Counted from the first letter of the stretch, positions 37,734 to 47,488 are shown. The stretch is 64,000 bases of DNA from Ramlibacter sp. (GCA_030695945.1 JAUYOG010000064.1:1-64000); one strand, 5' to 3'. A program made the numbers and translations. Notes: generated from the sequence alone by a model not told the origin.

Positions 37734-38414
37734 ATGACAGCCATCACACGCCGCGCTGCGGCCCTCGCGCTCGCCGCGGCCGCGACGCTCGCCGCGCTTC
37801 CCTCGGCCGCGCAGGAAGCGCCCCGGGTGAAGTTCACCACGTCCGCCGGCGATTTCGTCGTCGAGGTCTATCCGGACAAGGCGCCCAAGACGGTGGCCAA
37901 CTTCCTGCAGTACGTGAAGGACAAGCACTACGACGGCACCGTGTTCCACCGCGTCATCGACAACTTCATGGTGCAGGGCGGCGGCTTCGACGCCAGCTAC
38001 GTTCAGAAGCCCACGCGCCCGCCGATCCAGCACGAAGGCCAGGAGGCGCTGGCCAAGGGCGGCCCGAAGAACGTCGTGGGTACCCTGGCGATGGCCCGCA
38101 CGAGCGAGCCGCACTCCGCGAGTTCCCAGTTCTTCATCAACGTGAAGGACAACGCCTTCCTCGACCCGGTCGTGATCCCGCCCGGCGACCCCGTGCCGCG
38201 CTTCGAGCACAAGGGCCGCGTCTATGAAAACGTGCCGCGCGCGCAGCTGGTGAACTCGCCGCAGCTGTACGGCTACACCGTGTTCGGCAAGGTCGTGAGC
38301 GGCATGGACGTGGTCAACAAGATCAAGGTCACTCCCACCGGCGCCGCGGGGCCGTTCCCCAGCGACGTGCCCAAGACGCCGATCGTCATCCGCTCGGCCG
38401 AACTCGTCAAATAG
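37734..38414 (+). CDS. ppiA: Periplasmic peptidyl-prolyl cis-trans isomerase (cyclophilin)
   Basis: 226 residues from ATG 37734, with AAGGAG 11 bases upstream. Signal peptide (cleavage near SAA-QE, about 26) followed by a cyclophilin domain with catalytic [16 protein letters not shown] and [12 protein letters not shown]. It should speed proline isomerisation of periplasmic proteins. An insertion between the two core motifs is longer than in the cytoplasmic paralogue next door, with which it shares the [11 protein letters not shown] segment, so the two arose by duplication. Confidence 0.92.
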   Translation: MTAITRRAAALALAAAATLAALPSAAQEAPRVKFTTSAGDFVVEVYPDKAPKTVANFLQYVKDKHYDGTVFHRVIDNFMVQGGGFDASYVQKPTRPPIQHEGQEALAKGGPKNVVGTLAMARTSEPHSASSQFFINVKDNAFLDPVVIPPGDPVPRFEHKGRVYENVPRAQLVNSPQLYGYTVFGKVVSGMDVVNKIKVTPTGAAGPFPSDVPKTPIVIRSAELVK

Positions 38415-38427
38415 AAAAGGATTTCCC

Positions 38428-38937
38428 ATGAGCAACCCCAAAGTCGAACTCCACATCGCCGGCTACGGCCTCATCACCCTCGAGCTGGACCAGGACAAGG
38501 CGCCCAAGACGGTGGCCAATTTCCTGTCCTACGTCAACAAGGGCCACTACGACAACACCATCTTCCACCGGGTGATCCCCGGTTTCATGGTGCAGGGCGG
38601 CGGCTTCGAGCCCGGCATGAAGCAAAAGCCCACCGACGCGCAGATCGAGAACGAGGCCAACAACGGCCTGAAGAACAACAAGTACACCGTCGCCATGGCG
38701 CGCACACAGGCGCCGCATTCGGCCAGCGCCCAGTTCTTCATCAACGTGGCCAACAACGACTTCCTCAACCACACCGCGCCCAGCATGCAGGGCTGGGGCT
38801 ATGCCGTGTTCGGCAAGGTCGTGGCCGGCACCGACGTGGTGGACCGCATCGCGGGCGTGAAGACGGGCAACAAGGGCGGCCATGGCGATGTGCCCGCCGA
38901 GGACGTCGTGATCGAAAAGGCCGTCGCGCTGCAGTGA
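38428..38937 (+). CDS. ppiB: Cytoplasmic peptidyl-prolyl cis-trans isomerase B (cyclophilin)
   Basis: A 169-residue cyclophilin without a signal peptide: [36 protein letters not shown] and [14 protein letters not shown] are typical PpiB. AAAGGA precedes the ATG, 13 bp after ppiA. It overlaps lpxH at GTGA. Confidence 0.95.
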   Translation: MSNPKVELHIAGYGLITLELDQDKAPKTVANFLSYVNKGHYDNTIFHRVIPGFMVQGGGFEPGMKQKPTDAQIENEANNGLKNNKYTVAMARTQAPHSASAQFFINVANNDFLNHTAPSMQGWGYAVFGKVVAGTDVVDRIAGVKTGNKGGHGDVPAEDVVIEKAVALQ

Positions 38938-39704
38938 CCCATCCGGCCGTGCCCCCCATCGCGGAGCTGCTCGCGCCCGCCCCGTGGCGCACGGTCGACT
39001 TCATCTCGGACCTGCACCTGCAGGCCGCGGAGCCCGGGACCTTCGAGGCGTGGCGCCGCTACATGGCGCAGACGCCGGCGGATGCGATCTTCATCCTCGG
39101 GGACCTGTTCGAGGTCTGGGTCGGTGACGACGCGGCCGGCGAGCCCGGCTTCCTGGCCGATTGCGCCTCGGTGTTGCAGGCCGCCGCAAGCCGGGCGCCT
39201 GTGTTCTTCATGCACGGCAACCGCGATTTCCTGGTGGGTGAAGGCTTTCTCCAGGCATGCCGAACCACGCTGCTGCCCGACCCGACCGTGCTGGACTTCG
39301 CGGGCAAGCGCTGGCTGCTCACGCACGGGGACGCCCTGTGCCTGGACGATACCGAATACATGCGCTTTCGCGAGCAGGTGCGCTCGCGCGAGTGGCAGCG
39401 CGAGTTCCTCGCCAGGCCGCTGGCGCAGCGCCAGGCGATCGCCCGGCAGCTGCGCGAACAAAGCGAGTCACGCAAACGCTCGGGCATCGACTACGCCGAT
39501 GTGGACGGCCCCGCGACGCTTGCATGGCTGGAGGCGGCGGACGCGCACGCGATGATCCACGGCCACACCCACAAACCCGCCGACCACCCCCTGGCCGGGC
39601 GGCTGCGCACGGTACTGAGCGATTGGGACGCGGTCGCCGCGCCGCCCCGGCTGGAAGCACTGCGCCTCACGGCGGACGGTGCGCGCCGGATTCCGCTGGC
39701 GTGA
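38934..39704 (+). CDS. lpxH: UDP-2,3-diacylglucosamine diphosphatase LpxH
   Basis: A 256-residue metallophosphoesterase beginning with GTG 38934 that overlaps the ppiB stop. All metal-binding motifs are present: [38 protein letters not shown] and IHGHTHKP. It hydrolyses UDP-2,3-diacyl-GlcN to lipid X in lipid A synthesis at the inner-membrane surface. Confidence 0.95.
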   Translation: MTHPAVPPIAELLAPAPWRTVDFISDLHLQAAEPGTFEAWRRYMAQTPADAIFILGDLFEVWVGDDAAGEPGFLADCASVLQAAASRAPVFFMHGNRDFLVGEGFLQACRTTLLPDPTVLDFAGKRWLLTHGDALCLDDTEYMRFREQVRSREWQREFLARPLAQRQAIARQLREQSESRKRSGIDYADVDGPATLAWLEAADAHAMIHGHTHKPADHPLAGRLRTVLSDWDAVAAPPRLEALRLTADGARRIPLA

Positions 39705-40483
39705 TGTTCGGCTGGCTCCGCAAGCGCCTCCCGGCGCCGGCCATCCCGGATGCCCTCTGGCACGGCGTGATGGCGCGCTATCCCTTCCTTGCGCAGCGAT
39801 CGTCGCAGGAGTTGGTGAGGCTGCGTGAGTTGGCTTCGCGCTTTCTCGCCGGCAAGGAGTTCCATGGCGCGCATGGCTTCGAGATCACCGACGCCGTCGC
39901 GCTGTCGATCGCGGCGCAGGCGGTGCTGCCGGTGCTGAACCTGGGCCTGGATTGGTACGACGACTTCGTCGGCATCGTCGTGCACGCGGACGAGGTGCTC
40001 GCGCGCCGCACCCTCACCGACGAAACCGGCGTCGTCCACGATTACGGCGAAGTGCTCGCGGGCGAGGCGATGGACGGCGGGCCGGTCATGCTGAACTGGC
40101 GCGACGTGGACAACGCGGGGGACACCGCCGACGCGGGCTACAACGTGGTGATCCACGAGTTCATCCACAAGATCGACATGCGCGACGGCCAGCCCGACGG
40201 CTGCCCGCCCCTGCGATCGCGCGAGCTGCGGCAGGCCTGGCTGGCCGTCATGCAGGCAGAGTACGCGGGCTTTCGCGAGAAGGCCATCATCGCGGAGCGC
40301 TTCGGCGGCGAGCCGACGTGGCTCGACCCGTACGGCGCGACCGCGATCGACGAATTCTTCGCCGTTGCCTGCGAAGCCTACTTCGTCAACCGCGAGCGCT
40401 TCTCGCGCGAGTTCGCGCCGCTGCGGTCGCTCTTCGACAGTTTCTTCGGCCCGCCGGCGGTCAACGGCGCAGCAGCGTCTTGA
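39704..40483 (+). CDS. MtfA-like M90 zinc-dependent peptidase
   Basis: 259 residues from ATG 39704, sharing a base with the lpxH stop (TGATG). The zinc-binding HEFIHKID (HExxH) at about 149-156 and the downstream DEFFAVACEAYF segment match the MtfA/YeeI family, which in E. coli is a peptidase that also binds the Mlc repressor. No signal peptide, so cytoplasmic. Its 3' end overlaps the convergent DUF349 gene by 23 bp. Confidence 0.9.
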   Translation: MFGWLRKRLPAPAIPDALWHGVMARYPFLAQRSSQELVRLRELASRFLAGKEFHGAHGFEITDAVALSIAAQAVLPVLNLGLDWYDDFVGIVVHADEVLARRTLTDETGVVHDYGEVLAGEAMDGGPVMLNWRDVDNAGDTADAGYNVVIHEFIHKIDMRDGQPDGCPPLRSRELRQAWLAVMQAEYAGFREKAIIAERFGGEPTWLDPYGATAIDEFFAVACEAYFVNRERFSREFAPLRSLFDSFFGPPAVNGAAAS

Positions 40484-43199
40484 GCACGCCCTGCAGGCGG
40501 CGCGCCAGCGCGTCGTCATAGGCGGCGGCCAGCACCTTGGCCGTGTCCTGGCCCCAGGTCTGGGCCGGTGACGGGTCGTTGCGGCGGGTCAGCAGGTGAA
40601 GCTGCAACTGGCGCCGGGCGCCGATGTGTTCGGCGGGCGTCGGCGCTTCGCCGGCGATCTCCAGCCGCAGCATCGCTTCGGACGGGTCGCCCGAAGGCGG
40701 CGCGCCGATCGCCTGGACCCAGCTGCTGCGCACCGCCGGCGCCACACCCTTGCCCAGCTCCTGCTGGTTCGGCACCTGGTCGGCGGAGCGCTGCTCCCAT
40801 GCCGTCATCAATTGCGCCAGTGCCTCGCCGTGCGCCTGCGCAGCTAACTTTTTCAGTGTGGATTGCGCGTGCTCCAGCGCTTCGCGCTGGGCGCGGAAGG
40901 CGACGTCACCCAGGCGGGGGCCCCGGTCTTCCATCGCCGGCCGGTCGCCGAAACGGCCGCCACCGAAGCGCCCGTCGCCGCGTGCATCGCGCGGAGCGCC
41001 CCGGTCGTCGCGCCTCTCGCCAAACTTCCCCGGCGCGCCCTTGCGGTCGCCGAACTTGCCGCCGCGGCCGGCCGGCATCGGCTCCGACTTCTTCATGCCG
41101 GGGCGATCGTCGCCACGCATCGCGATGACGGGCTTCGGCAAAGCCTTGGGCGGTGGCGCGGGTTCGGCGGCTGGTGCTTCGGCCGGCGCCTCGGTCGGTC
41201 CCTCACCCTGGGTTTCACCTGCGGTGGCTTCGGCCGGCTCCGTGGCCGGCGCGAGATCGGTCGGGGCTTCCGACGGCGGCGCCACCAGTGCCGGGCCGGC
41301 CGCGGCCACGGCCGCGGCGGCTTGCGCCTGGCCGTGCAACGCCGCTTCCAGCGAGGCCATCGCGGCCTTGATCTTCTGCGCGTCGCCCGTCGCGTTCGCG
41401 GCCTCGAGCGCCTTGGAGGCCTCGAGTACCACGCGATCCCGGTCGCTGAGCGCAGCGGCGGCCCTCTCGCGCTCCTCGCCCTTGCGGTTGAACGCCTCGT
41501 CGATGGGCTTGCGGAAGGCATCCCACAGCTTCTGTTCGTGCTTGCGGTCCAGGGGGATCCCCTGTGCCTCCGCCTGCCAGCGCTGCTGCAGGGCCTTGAC
41601 GGCATCGACGCGCAGCATCGGCGCGGCTCCCAGCGCCTTCGCCTCCTCGATCATCGCGTGGCGGCGCTCCAGGCTCTGCTTTTGCACCGCCTCGAGCGGG
41701 GCCGCGGCGGCCTGGATGGCCTCCTTCCAGAGCGGCTGCATCTCGGCGAAAGCCTTCTCGCTCAGGTGGCCGGCCTCGCGCCAGCGGCTTTCGAACTGGT
41801 TCAGGATCCGGTTGAACCCCTTCCAGTCGCCGTCGCGCGCGGTGGCGTTCTCCGCCGCCCAGGCCTTCACTTCCTCGATCAGTGCCAGCCGCTGCGCCTT
41901 GTGCTCCGCGGATTCGGCCTTGACCTTGTCGAGCCAGGCTTCCACGACCTTGTAGGCTTGGTTGCAGGCGTCGTCGAAGCGCTTCCACAGCGCGTGATTC
42001 GGCACGCCGCCCTGGTCGGTCTGCTTCCACTGCTCGCGCAATGCGCGAAGCTGCTCCTGCATCTTGCGCCCGCCATAGCGGGGCTTGGGCGGCTGCGGCT
42101 CCTGGCCCTCCACCGGCGCGGGGTGCTCGAACAGCCCCTCGGCCTTGGCAACCAGTTCCTGCCGCAGCTGGTCCGCACGCCAGCGCTGCCAGCCTTCCAG
42201 CTCGCCGGCCGCGGCCAGCGCGGCATGGGCCTGGTTCTCGAGCTTGTCGTCGATCAGCTTGCCATGTTCCTTGAGCGCGTTGCGCAGGGCCGCCGCGGCA
42301 CCGGCGCTGGCCTTGCCATGCCCTTCCGCGATTTCCTGCTCCAGTTTGGCCAGCACTTCCCGCACGACCTCGTTGGCGCGCGATCGCACTTCCGGGTCGA
42401 CCTTGGGTTTGGACGGCTTGGCCGGGACTTCGACCGCGACACCCCGGGCGGCGCGCAGCTCGTCGGCCCACACCGGCACCGGAGGCAAAGGGGCGGCCGG
42501 ATCCTGCGCGGCGGCCACCGCTTGGGACAACGCGCTCTGGAAAGCGTCCCAGACCATCTGGAGCTGGGTGCGCGACGCCTCGAGCAGGGGCGGGAACTTG
42601 GTGTCCACGCTGCCCCAGTTGGCATCCTCCAGCAGCGCCTGGGCTTGGCCCTGCCAGGCCGGCACGTCGCCGGCCAGCGCATCGGCCGCCGCTTGCGCGT
42701 CGCGCCAGGATTTGGTGGAAAGCACCTCGATGCGCTGGGCCAGCAACACGGCGGCTTCGCGCTGGACCTGCACCCGGTGCTGCAGGTCCTCGATGCCGCG
42801 AATGCGGTCGGCCAGTTGTCCTTTCAGCCCGGCAAGCGGCTCACGGCTGAGCGGCGCGCCGGCCTTGGCCGCATCGCGCTGCCAGGCCATCGCGTCGGCG
42901 ATGTTCAGCTTGGACTGCCCCAGCAGCACGCGGGCTTTCTCGGCCCATTCGGCGGCGATGGCCTCCTGGCCGCGGCTGCGCCTGATCTCGTCCAGCCTCT
43001 CGCGCAGCAGCTTGGCGGCGCCCTTGTCCCGGCCGCTGAGTTCGCGAAAAACCTCCTGCATCTGCTCGAGGCTCGGGTCGGCGGCCAGCCATTCGCGAAC
43101 GCGCGCGGCGCGCTCGCCGGACGTGGGCGCCGAGAATGCGCCACCCGTCAGTGTGTCGAGCGAGTGGGTGTCGGTGGGTTTCAGGGTAGCTTGGGTCAC
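40461..43199 (-). CDS. Large DUF349 repeat protein with a Gly/Arg-rich segment
   Basis: About 912 residues from GTG 43199 (MTQATLKPTDTHSLDTL). It is built of repeated acidic/basic helical DUF349 units in the central half (for example REQWKQTDQGGVPNHALWKRFD and LNQFESRWREAGHLSEKAFAEM). An Ala/Pro/Glu-rich linker follows, then a Gly/Arg/Asp-rich stretch (about 735-790; repeats of the type GKFGDRKG, GRFGGGRFGDRP) that resembles an RGG RNA-binding segment, and a conserved C-terminus. DUF349 proteins have no firm function. It has no membrane segment or signal. It is convergent with mtfA, overlapping 23 bp. Confidence 0.8.
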   Translation of the reverse strand: MTQATLKPTDTHSLDTLTGGAFSAPTSGERAARVREWLAADPSLEQMQEVFRELSGRDKGAAKLLRERLDEIRRSRGQEAIAAEWAEKARVLLGQSKLNIADAMAWQRDAAKAGAPLSREPLAGLKGQLADRIRGIEDLQHRVQVQREAAVLLAQRIEVLSTKSWRDAQAAADALAGDVPAWQGQAQALLEDANWGSVDTKFPPLLEASRTQLQMVWDAFQSALSQAVAAAQDPAAPLPPVPVWADELRAARGVAVEVPAKPSKPKVDPEVRSRANEVVREVLAKLEQEIAEGHGKASAGAAAALRNALKEHGKLIDDKLENQAHAALAAAGELEGWQRWRADQLRQELVAKAEGLFEHPAPVEGQEPQPPKPRYGGRKMQEQLRALREQWKQTDQGGVPNHALWKRFDDACNQAYKVVEAWLDKVKAESAEHKAQRLALIEEVKAWAAENATARDGDWKGFNRILNQFESRWREAGHLSEKAFAEMQPLWKEAIQAAAAPLEAVQKQSLERRHAMIEEAKALGAAPMLRVDAVKALQQRWQAEAQGIPLDRKHEQKLWDAFRKPIDEAFNRKGEERERAAAALSDRDRVVLEASKALEAANATGDAQKIKAAMASLEAALHGQAQAAAAVAAAGPALVAPPSEAPTDLAPATEPAEATAGETQGEGPTEAPAEAPAAEPAPPPKALPKPVIAMRGDDRPGMKKSEPMPAGRGGKFGDRKGAPGKFGERRDDRGAPRDARGDGRFGGGRFGDRPAMEDRGPRLGDVAFRAQREALEHAQSTLKKLAAQAHGEALAQLMTAWEQRSADQVPNQQELGKGVAPAVRSSWVQAIGAPPSGDPSEAMLRLEIAGEAPTPAEHIGARRQLQLHLLTRRNDPSPAQTWGQDTAKVLAAAYDDALARRLQGVLKTLLRR

Positions 43200-44174
43200 T
43201 GCGTTTCTTGGGTGCGTTGGAAAGCCCTCGCGAAGAGGGCAAACCGCTATTCTCGCCGCGAAACGCAGTCCGGCGTTGCCGGCCGTAACTGAGCTGGCGC
43301 AAGGCGAACGGAAAAGGAGCACAAATGAGAAAGCCCGGACAGGTAGCAAAACCGCCTGCCGGGCTTGACGGCTGACCTATCGTCTTTCGCCGCCTGGGTT
43401 CGCAAACAGGGAGTTCGAAGTCCCCGGTTGCGCCGGAAGCAAGAGATTGCTTCCAAGTGGGGCCGGGGCTACCGCCGAAGCGGCCCTACCGGCTGAATGC
43501 CCGATCACTCGGACACCTTCAAGGTAGTGCAGCGCACAACGCTTTTCAAGGCGGCGTTTTCAATGGCGAGCTCCCCCATGATTGCGGATATTGCCTTGAC
43601 AAGGTGCCGCAGCGGGAGCATGGAACCCAACCAGTGCCCCGGCCGCGCTAGAGCCGCCAAACTCTGTTACTCGCCCCGTTCCGCAAGAGCGGTTGCCTCC
43701 CGGATTATTTTCATGACATGGAAAGCGTGCAATGGCGCCTCCGCCGCCGGAGCGATACGGTTTGGCGCCTGGACCGCTCCAATCCAGGACATGCCGCTAT
43801 GGTTTTTGCAGCAAACCAGCGCGCGACCCCCGTACTGTCGGGGAGTTCCCACGCTGGAAGGGGACGATTTCCGACAGGAAATAGTGCCCGGATGGGAGTA
43901 AATTGATCTGTCATTATGTAATATGTACATATCAAAGGTGTTTGATATTCTTGACCTGTTATTAGGTCGGCCCCTAGAATTCGCCGTCCCCAGCAAAAGT
44001 ACTAGGGACAACCCGAATCCGCTGCCGACCCCGGCTAAGTCGAATTCGCTGCGACGAGCCCTGCCAAGGGCTCCCGGCAATTTGATGGCGTACCAATCCA
44101 AACGAGGAGCCTGACGGTGTGATGCTGCCAAGAGCAGTGTCGCGGTGCAGGCCCGCGCGTAGAAAGGAAGTGCT
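43200..44174. other. Gene-free kilobase with strong RNA secondary structure
   Basis: No frame here has coding character or recognisable homology. On the left, 43385-43500 holds several hairpins, including GGAAGCAA-GAGA-TTGCTTCC (43435-43454, perfect) and GGGCCG/CGGCCC. CTGTCGG (43835-43841) pairs with CCGACAG (43871-43877). An AT-rich patch follows (43900-43960), then a sigma70-type promoter and a leader of about 190 bases to the transglycosylase ATG. In the leader an imperfect tandem unit (CGAATCCGCTGCCGAC / CGAATTCGCTGCGAC) and the stem AGCCCT-GCCA-AGGGCT occur. A small RNA or leader regulation is possible but unproven. Confidence 0.5.
43951..43980 (+). promoter_or_regulatory. Sigma70-type promoter for the lytic transglycosylase
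   Basis: TTGACC (43951-43956), an 18-bp spacer and TAGAAT (43975-43980) make a good vegetative promoter in the only AT-rich patch of the region. The predicted start near 43987 gives a leader of about 188 bases. Confidence 0.6.
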
Positions 44175-44987
44175 ATGACAGCGTTAGGAAAAACTGGCCG
44201 CGCCTTGAGGACCTTCACGTCCGATATCGCCGACGGCTTTTTTGAGATCACCCACAACGGCTTTGCCCTCGTCGGCCTGGCCACCGTGTTTTGCGTGATC
44301 ACCCTGACAGCCCGGCCTGACCTGCGTCAAGCCGGCGAAACCAAGTTGATGAGCTGGCTGCAGGCCCGCCAGTCGGCTGCCGTGGGCATGCCGATCCAGC
44401 TCGACGCGATCGACCGCGCGACGGCCGTGAACCCGACCGACCTGCCCAAGCAGCAGGCCGCCGTGGCGTATTGGCTCAGCAAGAAGTACCGCGTGGCGCC
44501 GGAGCCGCTCGGCGCCCTGGTGGCCGAAGCGTACGAGATCGGCAATCGCGACAAGCTCGACCCGACCCTGATCCTGGCCATCATGGCCATCGAGTCGGGC
44601 TTCAACCCGTTCGCCCAGAGTTCGGTGGGCGCCCAGGGCCTCATGCAGGTCATGACGGGCGTTCACAGCGACAAGTACGAGTATTTCGGCGGCAAGCTCG
44701 CCGCGTTCGACCCCGTCACCAACCTGCGGGTGGGCGTCAAGGTGCTGCAGGAGTGCATCCGGCGTGCGGGTTCGCTGCAGGCCGGGCTCAAGTTCTACGT
44801 CGGCGCGGCGAACCTCGAAGACGACAACGGCTACGCCGACAAGGTGCTGGCCGAACACGCCCGCCTGAAGCTGGTGGCCGCCGGCCGGTCGGTGCCGCTG
44901 CTCCCGCCGCAGCCGCCCGTGGTGCGCACGGTGGCACCCGTCGAGCCGCAGCCCCTGGTCGAGGACAAGGTCGCCACGATCTCTTGA
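44175..44987 (+). CDS. Membrane-anchored lytic transglycosylase (SLT domain)
   Basis: A 270-residue protein with one N-terminal membrane helix (about 29-46) that is not followed by a cleavage site, so probably an inner-membrane anchor. The SLT domain (about 115-235) has catalytic Glu140 in AIMAIESGFNPFAQSSVGAQ and GLMQVM. It cleaves peptidoglycan glycan strands with 1,6-anhydro ring formation. The tail is proline-rich. AAAGGAAG precedes the ATG. It has its own promoter and a long leader and is followed by the glyA riboswitch, so it is probably monocistronic. Confidence 0.9.
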   Translation: MTALGKTGRALRTFTSDIADGFFEITHNGFALVGLATVFCVITLTARPDLRQAGETKLMSWLQARQSAAVGMPIQLDAIDRATAVNPTDLPKQQAAVAYWLSKKYRVAPEPLGALVAEAYEIGNRDKLDPTLILAIMAIESGFNPFAQSSVGAQGLMQVMTGVHSDKYEYFGGKLAAFDPVTNLRVGVKVLQECIRRAGSLQAGLKFYVGAANLEDDNGYADKVLAEHARLKLVAAGRSVPLLPPQPPVVRTVAPVEPQPLVEDKVATIS

Positions 44988-45017
44988 ACGGGACTTTGCC
45001 CGTCCGCTACACTTGCG

Positions 45018-45162
45018 GTGTACGCGACTGGCGATAGGCGCGGCGACCCTCGCGGGGACGGCCGGCGCTGACGTGGAGATCACCGCAGGGTTCACCTGCG
45101 CCAACCACTGGGGAGCGTGCCGCGGGCCCAATCCCGCGATCAGCCGTTCGCCTGGGCAGCCC
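45018..45162 (+). promoter_or_regulatory. ZTP (pfl) riboswitch upstream of glyA
   Basis: The conserved aptamer elements occur in order: CGCGACTGGCGA (45024-45035), ACGTGGAGATCACC (45071-45084), CCAACCACTGGGGAGCG (45101-45117) and GCCGTTCGCCTGGGC (45143-45157). These are hallmarks of the pfl motif, which senses ZMP/ZTP when 10-formyl-THF is short and controls one-carbon genes such as glyA. A stem CCCTTGTTC-CAT-GAACAGGG (45160-45179) follows, without a T-run, then the AAGGA ribosome site, so control may act at translation. Confidence 0.85.
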
Positions 45163-45202
45163 TTGTTCCATGAACAGGGACCACCGTCTTAAGGACTGCC
45201 GC

Positions 45203-46447
45203 ATGTACCACCGCAATATCCTCGTCGAGCAAACCGATCCCGAACTGTGGGCCGCCATCCTGGCCGAGAACAAGCGCCAGGAAGAGCACATCGAGCTGAT
45301 CGCCAGCGAGAACTACGCCTCTCCCGCCGTCATGGCGGCGCAAGGGACCCAGCTCACCAACAAATACGCCGAGGGCTATCCCGGCAAGCGGTATTACGGC
45401 GGCTGCGAGAACGTGGACATCGCCGAGCAGCTGGCCCTCTCGCGCATCAAGCAGATCTTCGGCTCCGACGCCGCCAACGTGCAGCCGCACTCCGGTGCCC
45501 AGGCCAACGAAGCCGTATTCCTGGCGTTCCTCAAGCCCGGCGACACCATCATGGGCATGAGCCTGGCCGAAGGCGGGCACCTGACGCATGGCATGGCTCT
45601 TAATATGAGCGGCAAGTGGTTCAACGTCGTCTCCTACGGCCTGAACGAGAAGGAAGAGATCGACTACGACGCGATGGAGCGCAAGGCGCTCGAGACGCGC
45701 CCCAAGCTGATCATCGCGGGCGCCTCCGCCTATGCCCTGCGCATCGACTTCGAGCGCTTCGCCAAGGTGGCCAGGGCCGTGGGCGCGATCTTCATGGTCG
45801 ACATGGCGCACTACGCCGGCCTGATCGCCGCGGGCGTCTACCCCAACCCGGTCCCGCACGCCGACGTCGTGACCTCGACCACGCACAAGAGCCTGCGCGG
45901 CCCGCGCGGCGGCTTCATCCTGATGAAGGCCGAGCACGAGAAAGCCATCAACAGCGCGATCTTCCCCGGCCTGCAGGGCGGCCCGCTGATGCACGTGATC
46001 GCCGCCAAGGCCGTGGCCTTCAAGGAGGCGCTGGCCCCCGAATTCAAGCTCTACCAGCAGCAGGTCGCCAAGAACGCCCAGGTCGTGGCCGAAACCCTGG
46101 TGCAGCGCGGCCTGCGCATCGTGAGCGGCCGCACCGAAAGCCACGTGATGCTGGTCGACCTGCGCGCCAAGGGCATCACCGGCAAGGAGGCCGAGGCCGT
46201 CCTGGGCAACGCCCACATGACCATCAACAAGAACGCGATTCCGAACGATCCGGAAAAGCCGATGGTCACCAGCGGCGTGCGCATCGGCACTCCGGCCATG
46301 ACCACCCGCGGCTTCAAGGAAGAGGAAGCGCGCCTGACGGCCAACCTGGTCGCCGACGTGCTGGACAACCCGCGCGACGCGAACAACGTCGCGGCCGTGC
46401 GCGAGAAGGTCAACGCCCTCACCCGGCGCTTCCCCGTCTACGGCTGA
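45203..46447 (+). CDS. glyA: Serine hydroxymethyltransferase
   Basis: A 414-residue SHMT with [20 protein letters not shown] and the PLP lysine in [15 protein letters not shown]. It interconverts serine and glycine with tetrahydrofolate, the main one-carbon source. The start is ATG 45203 ([16 protein letters not shown]), the normal N-terminus, with AAGGAC 11 bases before; an ATG at 45170 lies in the riboswitch expression region. Its control by a ZTP riboswitch fits its role in folate metabolism. Confidence 0.97.
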   Translation: MYHRNILVEQTDPELWAAILAENKRQEEHIELIASENYASPAVMAAQGTQLTNKYAEGYPGKRYYGGCENVDIAEQLALSRIKQIFGSDAANVQPHSGAQANEAVFLAFLKPGDTIMGMSLAEGGHLTHGMALNMSGKWFNVVSYGLNEKEEIDYDAMERKALETRPKLIIAGASAYALRIDFERFAKVARAVGAIFMVDMAHYAGLIAAGVYPNPVPHADVVTSTTHKSLRGPRGGFILMKAEHEKAINSAIFPGLQGGPLMHVIAAKAVAFKEALAPEFKLYQQQVAKNAQVVAETLVQRGLRIVSGRTESHVMLVDLRAKGITGKEAEAVLGNAHMTINKNAIPNDPEKPMVTSGVRIGTPAMTTRGFKEEEARLTANLVADVLDNPRDANNVAAVREKVNALTRRFPVYG

Positions 46448-46459
46448 TGGAATGACGCC

Positions 46460-46909
46460 ATGAAGTGTCCGTTCTGCGGCAACGCCGACACCCAGGTGGT
46501 GGAAACGCGTGTGTCGGAGGACGGGGACTTCATCCGCCGCCGGCGCCAGTGCGCAAGCTGCGAAAAGCGCTTCACCACCTACGAGCGGCCGGATGTCACC
46601 TTCCCGGCCGTCGTCAAGAAGGACGGCCGGCGCATCGACTACCAGCGCGCCAAGCTGCTCGGCTCTTTCAACCTGGCGCTGCGCAAACGTCCGGTAAGCA
46701 CCGAGCAGATCGATAGCGCCGTGGAGCGCATCGAGGAAAAGCTGCTGAACCTGGGTGTGAGGGAAATACCTTCTGCGCGCATCGGCGAGCTGGTGATGCG
46801 CGAGCTGAAGAAGCTCGACAAGGTGGCGTACGTCCGCTTCGCCAGCGTTTACCGCAGCTTCGAGGACATCGACGAGTTCAAGACGCTGGTGGACGAGGTG
46901 CGGCGGTAA
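46460..46909 (+). CDS. nrdR: Transcriptional repressor NrdR
   Basis: A 149-residue NrdR of standard length: zinc ribbon with CPFC (3-6) and CASC (31-34), then an ATP-cone (about 49-139). It represses ribonucleotide reductase genes according to ATP/dATP. It follows glyA by 12 bp, the usual order in this group. Confidence 0.97.
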   Translation: MKCPFCGNADTQVVETRVSEDGDFIRRRRQCASCEKRFTTYERPDVTFPAVVKKDGRRIDYQRAKLLGSFNLALRKRPVSTEQIDSAVERIEEKLLNLGVREIPSARIGELVMRELKKLDKVAYVRFASVYRSFEDIDEFKTLVDEVRR

Positions 46910-46912
46910 CGT

Positions 46913-47488
46913 TCAGGCGCAGTCCGGAAGGATCGCTCGCTGCACCCGGGGGCGGCCGACCGCGTTGAGGATCACCTGCCGCGCTTCTGCCGCTTCCGTC
47001 GAGTACCTGCAGATCGTCAACGTGCCCGCCTGGAAGGCCCCGCTGGAAAGCTTGGTGGCCCCGTTCGGCGCGAAGGACACGTACCGGGCAACGTTCAGGT
47101 TGCCGGTCAGCCTCAACACCCCGGGCAGCCGGTCTTCGCGGGCGAGGAGCGTCTCCGAAGCCTCTCTTTGGCCATTGCCGTTGGTGTCGTCGAAGACGAT
47201 CCAGCCCTGGTCCCAGCCACCCGTCGAAGAACACCCCCGCCCGTCGGCCGATTTGCAGAGTACGACTCGCCCATTGCGCTTGATCGCCTCGCTGCGCGCG
47301 AAATGGAAGTGCGACACCAGGCCGTTCGACGCTGCCGTGAGCTTGAGCGAGTCCAGGACGCCGTTCAACTGCGAAATGCCCATCGGCATCAGGATGACCA
47401 GGACAGCCATCACGATCAGCATCTCGATGAGGGTGAAACCCTGCTGCGTGGCACGGCCGCGGGCTCCGGGGGTGTGGGGCTTGTTCAT
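46913..47488 (-). CDS. Type IV pilus minor pseudopilin (FimT/GspH type)
   Basis: A 191-residue prepilin: leader of about 17 residues ending RATQQG, then the class III signal FTLIEMLIVMAVLVILMPMG with Glu at +5, and a GspH-type globular domain (ARSEAIKRNGRVVLCKS, WDQGWIVFDDTNGNG). It should be processed by PilD and incorporated at the pilus tip or initiation complex. It is convergent with nrdR, 3 bp apart, and the last gene of the pilin operon. Confidence 0.88.
   Translation of the reverse strand: MNKPHTPGARGRATQQGFTLIEMLIVMAVLVILMPMGISQLNGVLDSLKLTAASNGLVSHFHFARSEAIKRNGRVVLCKSADGRGCSSTGGWDQGWIVFDDTNGNGQREASETLLAREDRLPGVLRLTGNLNVARYVSFAPNGATKLSSGAFQAGTLTICRYSTEAAEARQVILNAVGRPRVQRAILPDCA

Noticed and set aside
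40863-43292. An 809-codon plus-strand frame opposite the DUF349 gene
   Set aside because: Antisense shadow; the minus-strand frame has clear DUF349 repeats and third-codon-position bias.
43385-43500. Possible tRNA- or tmRNA-like element (GAGTTCGAAGTCC)
   Set aside because: The T-loop-like string is not set in an acceptor/T-arm fold, and no tmRNA tag or CCA end is visible.
43497-43901. A 134-codon plus-strand frame in the gene-free kilobase
   Set aside because: No ribosome site, no recognised domain, ordinary random composition, and it runs through hairpins and an AT-rich patch.
43667-44302. A 211-codon minus-strand frame overlapping the transglycosylase start
   Set aside because: It covers the promoter and leader of a clear gene on the other strand and has no family likeness.
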